NCBI GenBank assembly: GCA_002419025.1
Contig: DIFG01000028.1
Span: 1-10,867, forward strand
Source of the DNA: Deltaproteobacteria bacterium UBA5754
Lineage (GTDB): Bacteria; Desulfobacterota; Dissulfuribacteria; Dissulfuribacterales; UBA5754
DNA length: 10,867 nt
Direction of reading: 5' to 3'
How positions within the stretch are numbered: the first letter of the stretch is position 1; the number at the start of each line of letters is the position of its first letter. Positions 7,007 through 10,867 of this stretch are shown here, in pieces. Below the pieces are notes generated by a model, which did no database searches, was not told the origin of the DNA, and saw only the letters and a program-made list of their open reading frames with translations. The position numbers were made by a program, and so were the translations under genes.

Positions 7007-7300
7007 CCTGAATCCGTGAGATATGCATCCAACTTTGCGATTTTTCAGAATAAGCCGACGTGCGGGATGTTTGTTCCATGCGGCAATTAGCCCTGGTCCA
7101 TGGGGGGCGGATTTGCCGACGGCGCCCTATCTGCCGACAGGCAGGCCGTACTTGGGCGCCTCACTCCACAAACATCCTCTACGTCGGCCCACGGATTCAA
7201 GATAAAATATATAATAGTTCTGCTGCAAATATCCCAGCCGCCGGCTTATCCGGTTGAATCGCAATGTGGCAGTACAGGATATATGTCTCACGGGTTCAGG
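7007..7300. repeat. Repeat element with nested inverted repeats, MITE-like or structured RNA-like
   Basis: This fills most of the 445 bases between the divergent radical SAM and kinase starts. The outermost arms 7007-7030 and 7277-7300 are inverted repeats matching at 20 of 24 positions. Inside, 7007-7018 also pairs with 7190-7201 (10 consecutive bases). Further in, 7054-7074 pairs with 7168-7188 at 18 of 21 positions, 7121-7127 pairs perfectly with 7154-7160 (ggcgccc/gggcgcc), and 7131-7135 pairs with 7140-7144 around a gaca loop. The right side runs cgtcggcccacggattca without a break, while the left side has about 35 extra bases between the matching segments, as if an ancestral palindrome was interrupted. 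It carries no coding sequence I can support. It shares its ends with the repeat at 3258-3307. Confidence 0.65.
7210..7215 (+). promoter_or_regulatory. Possible -10 element upstream of the kinase gene
   Basis: A perfect TATAAT lies in an AT-rich patch (7199-7216) right after the inner palindrome. No convincing -35 hexamer is present at 16-18 bases spacing (7187-7192 reads gcccac), so this is weak. If real, the leader would be about 140 bases and would contain the outer right repeat arm at 7277-7300. Confidence 0.25.
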
Positions 7301-7358
7301 ATGGGGATCGGAACTAGTCCTTCTATCTCACAATGCAGGCCGAAAGGAATCTCGTGCC

Positions 7359-9194
7359 ATGTCCCAGCAAGATATTGACCACAGCATTCAGGAATTTTTC
7401 TCCGAGCATCCTACATTTCTTTCCGTTCCCAAAGAGGATCTGGACGACCTCGTTTTATGGATCAAGGAGGTATGTCTCTACACGGGCCTGCAGAGAATTA
7501 TCGAAGAGGTGGATGCAATCATGGGAATCGATCCCACCCTCGACGAAAAGGCCATTCTCGAGAAGGCGGCCGACAGAATCATAGAATCCCTCGGGGCGGA
7601 CGGCGCGTCCATACGGATGATAGATCCCGTCTCCCAAAGCATGGTCTTTCGAGGGTCCTGCAAAATCCCGCCCTCGGAGCTCATCCCCTATATTCCCATT
7701 GAGGATTCCGTGTCCGGACAAGTGGTGCGAGAAAACCGGGCCATAACGGTCTCGAGCCTTGCCTCTGACGAGCGTTTCAAGAACCGGGATATCATCCTGA
7801 AACAGGGCTTCCATTCCCTGCTTGCGGTCCCTTTGCGCATCCCAAGGCTTCTTCTTCCCAGGGGAGAGGAGGTTGTGGGTTCCATCCAGATCTTTTTTCG
7901 GGAAGACAACAAGCGGTTTGCCCCGTTTCATGTCCTCCACGCCGATCTTCTTGCAAGGCGTCTGAGTTTCGTCCTGGCCAAGCGGAGAATACTCATCCTC
8001 GAGAGGATCAATGCCTGCAAGGAGCGGATAGCTAGCGCCATATTTGAAAAACTGAGCAACAAAGAGGGGATCAAGCTCAAGAATCTCTTCGTATCCCTCG
8101 TTCCCATGCTCGAAGAATATCTTCACATCAAAAGCTGGTCCCTTTTCTCCATCTCAAAGGACCTTCAGTTCATCCGCCTCGAGGCCGCTTATCCCATTGA
8201 CGCCACCTATCACAAGATCGGCTATACATATACGGTTGGCAACCATCCCTATTTTCGAATCGTCTTAACAGGGGGTGAACCTTACGGCGACATGCCCTTC
8301 CACCGTATAGATCCCGCCTATCTCCTCATCAAGGATCCCCTGAGAAGTGAACTCGTGACACCGGGAATCCGCGAATTTGCCGAGAAAGCGGGCATTCATT
8401 CCATTCTAGTCGTGCCCTTGAAAGTGGCCGGTATCCCCCGCTACCTGATGGTCTTCGCTGCTACCGAACAGAAGGAATCCTTTTCCCTGGAGGAGATCGA
8501 GCTTCTCACCTTTTTGGGCAAGGAGATCATGAAGGCAAGCCGGCTCGAATTTTTGGACGATCTTCTCCATGATTTCAAGAACCCCGCCATCGCCATTGCC
8601 GGATTTGCCTCACGGGCGAAAAAGGTCCTGCAGTCGGAGAATCTCGAGGACGTACGAAAGAAGCTCAACGACTACTTGGATATCATCATCAGGGAGACAG
8701 GCCGGCTCCAGGATCTTGCCATCACCTTCGGGGCCGAGGGCAGGGAAGAACTCCTCGACTTGGCAGCCATTGCACGGGAACGCTTTATGATGAACGAGAT
8801 GGCGATCCAGGCCTCTGGAAAATCCTTCATACAGTTGCCTTATCCGGAGTGCCAGGACCCGCTTACCGTTTATTGCCCCCGATTCGCCCTTGAACGCGTC
8901 ATCGATAACCTTTTGAGCAATGCCACGAAGGCGGTTCCCGAGACAGGCGGGATCATCGCCATGAAATGTTATCGGGAAGGAAACATGGCCTGTCTATCCC
9001 TTCGGAACACCGGTGAGATCCCGGCGGACAAGATCGAGGAGGTGAGGGCAGGGAACGTGAAGGGTCGGGGCTTAAACATCATCTACCGCTTCGTCCAGGC
9101 AAACCACGGCAAGGTGGACATCCACTGCGGAGAAAATGAGACGGTCTTTGTGATCAAACTCCCGCTCTCCGCTGGAGAAGGCCGCCAGGGCTGA
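7359..9194 (+). CDS. Cytoplasmic sensor histidine kinase with two GAF domains
   Basis: A 611-residue protein from the ATG at 7359, which has AGGA at 7345-7348. The frame extends back to a TTG at 7254, but that start would place the 7277-7300 repeat arm inside the coding region, so I reject it. Two GAF-like sensor domains lie at about 65-209 and 246-393. A dimerisation/phosphoacceptor region follows with His404 in HDFKNPAIAIAGFA, a variant of the usual H-E-L-R-T-P box. The ATPase domain has N-box DNLLSNATKA (Asn517 and Asn521), a degenerate G1 box NTGEIP at 550-555 with Asn where Asp is typical, and G2 GRGLN at 569-573. No membrane segments are visible, so it probably senses an intracellular ligand or redox signal. 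No response regulator is adjacent, making it an orphan kinase whose partner must be encoded elsewhere. Confidence 0.9.
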   Translation: MSQQDIDHSIQEFFSEHPTFLSVPKEDLDDLVLWIKEVCLYTGLQRIIEEVDAIMGIDPTLDEKAILEKAADRIIESLGADGASIRMIDPVSQSMVFRGSCKIPPSELIPYIPIEDSVSGQVVRENRAITVSSLASDERFKNRDIILKQGFHSLLAVPLRIPRLLLPRGEEVVGSIQIFFREDNKRFAPFHVLHADLLARRLSFVLAKRRILILERINACKERIASAIFEKLSNKEGIKLKNLFVSLVPMLEEYLHIKSWSLFSISKDLQFIRLEAAYPIDATYHKIGYTYTVGNHPYFRIVLTGGEPYGDMPFHRIDPAYLLIKDPLRSELVTPGIREFAEKAGIHSILVVPLKVAGIPRYLMVFAATEQKESFSLEEIELLTFLGKEIMKASRLEFLDDLLHDFKNPAIAIAGFASRAKKVLQSENLEDVRKKLNDYLDIIIRETGRLQDLAITFGAEGREELLDLAAIARERFMMNEMAIQASGKSFIQLPYPECQDPLTVYCPRFALERVIDNLLSNATKAVPETGGIIAMKCYREGNMACLSLRNTGEIPADKIEEVRAGNVKGRGLNIIYRFVQANHGKVDIHCGENETVFVIKLPLSAGEGRQG

Positions 9195-9219
9195 AGCCTC
9201 GATATCGTGTTCCACAGAA

Positions 9220-9486
9220 TTACAACAATGGCAGCATCGAGGTCCTAAACGGCATCTCCATGTCGTCAATGTAAAAGCAAGATGTAGAGCCGAAGAAAAC
9301 AGCCTCGCTCAGAAACCGGTAAACAGCATTCTCCCCATCAGCATCGCTGCGGACCTCCAGGAAATCAAAATGGCATTTTCCGCGCCGATACGAAAAATCC
9401 ACCGATTTCCGGTTCTCAATAAGACATGACACAGAAAACGTTGCCGGGCAGGCTTCTGTCGGGTTGAAGACATCCGCCTGCCGCAA
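9220..9486 (-). CDS. Doubtful small ORF or gene remnant (88 aa)
   Basis: An open frame starting at a TTG, 10 bases beyond the stop of the RNase H-like gene and on the same strand. I do not recognise the translation. Its composition is protein-like (segments such as KCHFDFLEVRSDADGENAVYRFLSEA), and it fills the 300-base gap between the two convergent genes. There is no clear ribosome binding site and no ATG start, and another frame is also open over part of it. It could be a short coupled gene, the degraded end of a longer gene, or chance. Confidence 0.25.
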   Translation of the reverse strand: MRQADVFNPTEACPATFSVSCLIENRKSVDFSYRRGKCHFDFLEVRSDADGENAVYRFLSEAVFFGSTSCFYIDDMEMPFRTSMLPLL

Positions 9487-9496
9487 GGCGTGGACC

Positions 9497-10375
9497 CTAT
9501 CTCACACCGAGAATCCATCCCTCGACCCGGGCGACAGGGTATTCGCCGGGCAGGAGGCGGGGTCTGAGGAACGCGCCGAGGCTGCCGTCCATATCCACCT
9601 GCCGCAGCCAGGCAGCGGCCACGTAGGCGTCGTGCTGGTCGGGTGTGCGACTTTCTCGTGGGTAGTTCCTGCTCCACAGCGACGGGTAGATCTCCACCAG
9701 TACCGATTTCCCTGCAGGGATCTCCCAGCCATCGAAGGGCCAGAAGTGAATCCGGTCTCTCATCTGATTGCGCAGATACCGCAGCCATGGCAGCCCGGCA
9801 TGGGTCGATTTGGCCACTGAACCAGGAACGTCGAAGTGAAAGACCGATTTGGCCCCGGCCCGCTCCTCAGTGATACGTCGCCAGCGGGCGCTCCCTGAAC
9901 GGGCCTGTCCATCGCCCAGCAAACCGTCCCGGATAAAATCAACATATGTGTGTTCGGCGTCGGTCGGCCAATGTTTTTGAAAATCGTCAAGGAATATCGG
10001 CCAGTCCGGCTTCAGCCAATGGACCTCGAAGTATCGCAGCGGAAAGGAAAAACCGTGGTCGATGCCGACGATGGTGGGGACATCCATGGAAAGCCGTTCA
10101 ATCAGCCACTTGGCAAGCCCGCGCCGGGTCCAGTACTTGCGCGGACCGGGTGGGGGCTTGACCTCTACCGGCATTGACTCGCGGTTGGCCTCGTAGACAC
10201 GAAGCCCCTTAAGGCTGGAATCCGGGGTTTCAGCTCCGGAGTAGTCGATGCCAATATGGCGGTTGAACCTTGGTTGGATGCGTTCCGGTATCTTGACAAT
10301 CACCATGACCATGAGCCTCGTTTGTTTATCGGCGTGGATAAAACGCAATCCAGTCGAACACAGAGTTCCCCTCAT
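9497..10375 (-). CDS. RNase H-fold (DUF429-like) predicted nuclease
   Basis: A 292-residue protein from the ATG at 10375, which has AGGA five bases upstream. In-frame ATGs at 10312 and 10306 also follow a GAGG (10316-10319) and would give 271 or 269 residues, so the start is uncertain. The motif order resembles the DUF429/RNase H-like superfamily: GIDYSGA near the N-terminus (Asp44), VGIDHGFSFP (Asp106), VEIYPSLW (Glu228) and HDAYVAAAWL (His248-Asp249). These acids could form a two-metal nuclease site. That is inferred from motif pattern, and the biochemical role of DUF429-type proteins is not established as far as I know. There is no signal peptide or membrane segment. It is transcribed toward the kinase gene, with no recognisable partner except possibly the small ORF just downstream. 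Confidence 0.85.
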   Translation of the reverse strand: MRGTLCSTGLRFIHADKQTRLMVMVIVKIPERIQPRFNRHIGIDYSGAETPDSSLKGLRVYEANRESMPVEVKPPPGPRKYWTRRGLAKWLIERLSMDVPTIVGIDHGFSFPLRYFEVHWLKPDWPIFLDDFQKHWPTDAEHTYVDFIRDGLLGDGQARSGSARWRRITEERAGAKSVFHFDVPGSVAKSTHAGLPWLRYLRNQMRDRIHFWPFDGWEIPAGKSVLVEIYPSLWSRNYPRESRTPDQHDAYVAAAWLRQVDMDGSLGAFLRPRLLPGEYPVARVEGWILGVR

Positions 10376-10740
10376 CCATTTCCTAAATAAATTCTAAATA
10401 TCACGAAATTGTAATTTAATCGTCATCGTCTTGTAACAAAGGCATTTTAAAATTCATATCGAGAAAAAAGAAAGGGCGGCCAGCATAAACTGGAGGGCAT
10501 GCTGTCAGCCTGATCCAGGTCTTGCAGGTGATACGTGATCTCTCTGAGATGTCTTTGTCATTGAATTGATCAGATAAGCCGGAGGAAATCCCTTGGGATG
10601 GTCTCAGGACGTCGTAGAGAAAGGGGGTGGTTGGGCGTTTCGGGTATTTGTTTTGGGTTTCGCAGGCAGGAAATTTTGAGCATTCAATCGGTCAACAGGC
10701 GGAAAAGTGATTTCAAAGCCATTGGTAATGACAAACTTCA
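10376..10740. other. Intergenic stretch without a supported gene
   Basis: The first 60 bases are AT-rich and probably hold the promoter of the minus-strand RNase H-like gene, though I cannot pick a convincing -35/-10 pair. The rest shows no gene I can support. A 49-codon minus-strand frame (10604-10753) begins inside the terminal repeat. A plus-strand frame is open from an ATG at 10598 to the window end, but it runs through both repeats on the right. I see no tRNA, terminator or array. Confidence 0.5.
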
Positions 10741-10790
10741 GGTTCTTCGTCATTTTGTGTGGAAATTGGGCTCCTCGACGTTTTGTGTGG
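10741..10790. repeat. Right copy of the terminal repeat, present as a degenerate tandem pair
   Basis: Bases 10741-10758 (ggttcttcgtcattttgt) are the exact reverse complement of 1-18. The unit is really 22 bases (10741-10762, ending tgtgg) and is followed after aaattg by a second direct copy at 10769-10790 matching at 18 of 22 positions, giving a 28-base period. The sharp edge at 10741, where similarity with the left copy ends, suggests the end of a mobile element extending rightward. Tandem copies at an end would suit a transposase binding region. No transposase is visible before the window ends. Confidence 0.55.
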
Positions 10791-10812
10791 ATTGGAGCTA
10801 TACAGGACTTCA

Positions 10813-10840
10813 CTGGATTCCGGCCTCCGCCGGAATGACG
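10813..10840. repeat. Dispersed intergenic hairpin repeat
   Basis: attccggc (10817-10824) and gccggaat (10829-10836) form a perfect 8-base stem around ctcc, flanked by ctgg and gacg. This is the very common bacterial intergenic palindrome whose spurious translations read like HSGGGRNP or WIPASAGMT. It is a REP-like sequence, not a gene. Confidence 0.7.
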
Positions 10841-10867
10841 AGGCGGTATGCAACTGCGCACTGGAAA

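Noticed and set aside
7007..7300. Integron attC site or CRISPR-like array as an explanation of the inverted repeats.
   Set aside because: No integrase and no regularly spaced direct repeats are present. The structure is concentric inverted repeats, better described as a palindromic element.
7254..7358. Extended N-terminus (35 residues) of the kinase from a TTG at 7254.
   Set aside because: It covers a repeat arm (7277-7300) and has no clear ribosome binding site. ATG 7359 is preceded by AGGA.
10604..10861. 85-codon minus-strand frame containing the HSGGGRNP string.
   Set aside because: That string is the usual false translation of an intergenic palindrome, and the frame also crosses both terminal repeat copies.
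10598..10867. Plus-strand frame open from an ATG at 10598 to the window end, with GGAGG upstream.
   Set aside because: It reads through the terminal tandem repeat and the dispersed hairpin repeat (giving the well-known spurious WIPASAGMT translation), so it is probably chance.

Overview
The window looks like a chromosomal segment of a bacterium, most likely a deltaproteobacterium (Desulfobacterota). That placement rests mainly on the long fused radical SAM/DUF2344 protein and the general gene style, and I hold it only moderately. Most genes are GC-rich. The first gene (138-908) and the intergenic stretches at both ends are visibly more AT-rich, which suggests an accessory segment put together from pieces of different origin.

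Layout. The first 18 bases are an exact inverted copy of 10741-10758, so the window lies between two outward-facing copies of a short repeat, probably ends of an insertion-sequence-like element. A minus-strand short-chain dehydrogenase/reductase (138-908) is divergent from a two-gene plus-strand operon: a phospholipase D-superfamily protein (969-2081) and an overlapping GT4-type glycosyltransferase (2075-3256). A palindromic repeat (3258-3307) separates these from a second tight pair, a 65-residue protein of unknown function (3423-3620) and a HAD-superfamily phosphatase-like enzyme (3617-4450). The HAD reading frame runs 123 bases into the 3' end of a convergent 861-residue radical SAM protein (4328-6913, minus). 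Upstream of the radical SAM gene lies a repeat element with nested inverted repeats (7007-7300). After it comes a soluble GAF-GAF histidine kinase (7359-9194, plus) with no visible partner regulator. A minus-strand protein with RNase H-fold/DUF429-like motifs (9497-10375) converges on the kinase, with a doubtful small ORF (9220-9486) between them. The right end (10376-10867) is non-coding as far as I can tell and carries repeats.

How the genes work together. Two pairs are very probably translationally coupled: PLD-like with glycosyltransferase (7-base overlap), and the small protein with the HAD enzyme (4-base ATGA overlap). The first pair suggests envelope lipid or polysaccharide work. The other genes look like independent units. 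I see no complete defence system, CRISPR array, tRNA or rRNA. The most unusual signals are the two related palindromic repeats (3258 and 7007), the outward-facing end repeats with a tandem 28-base period, and the coupled small protein of unknown function.
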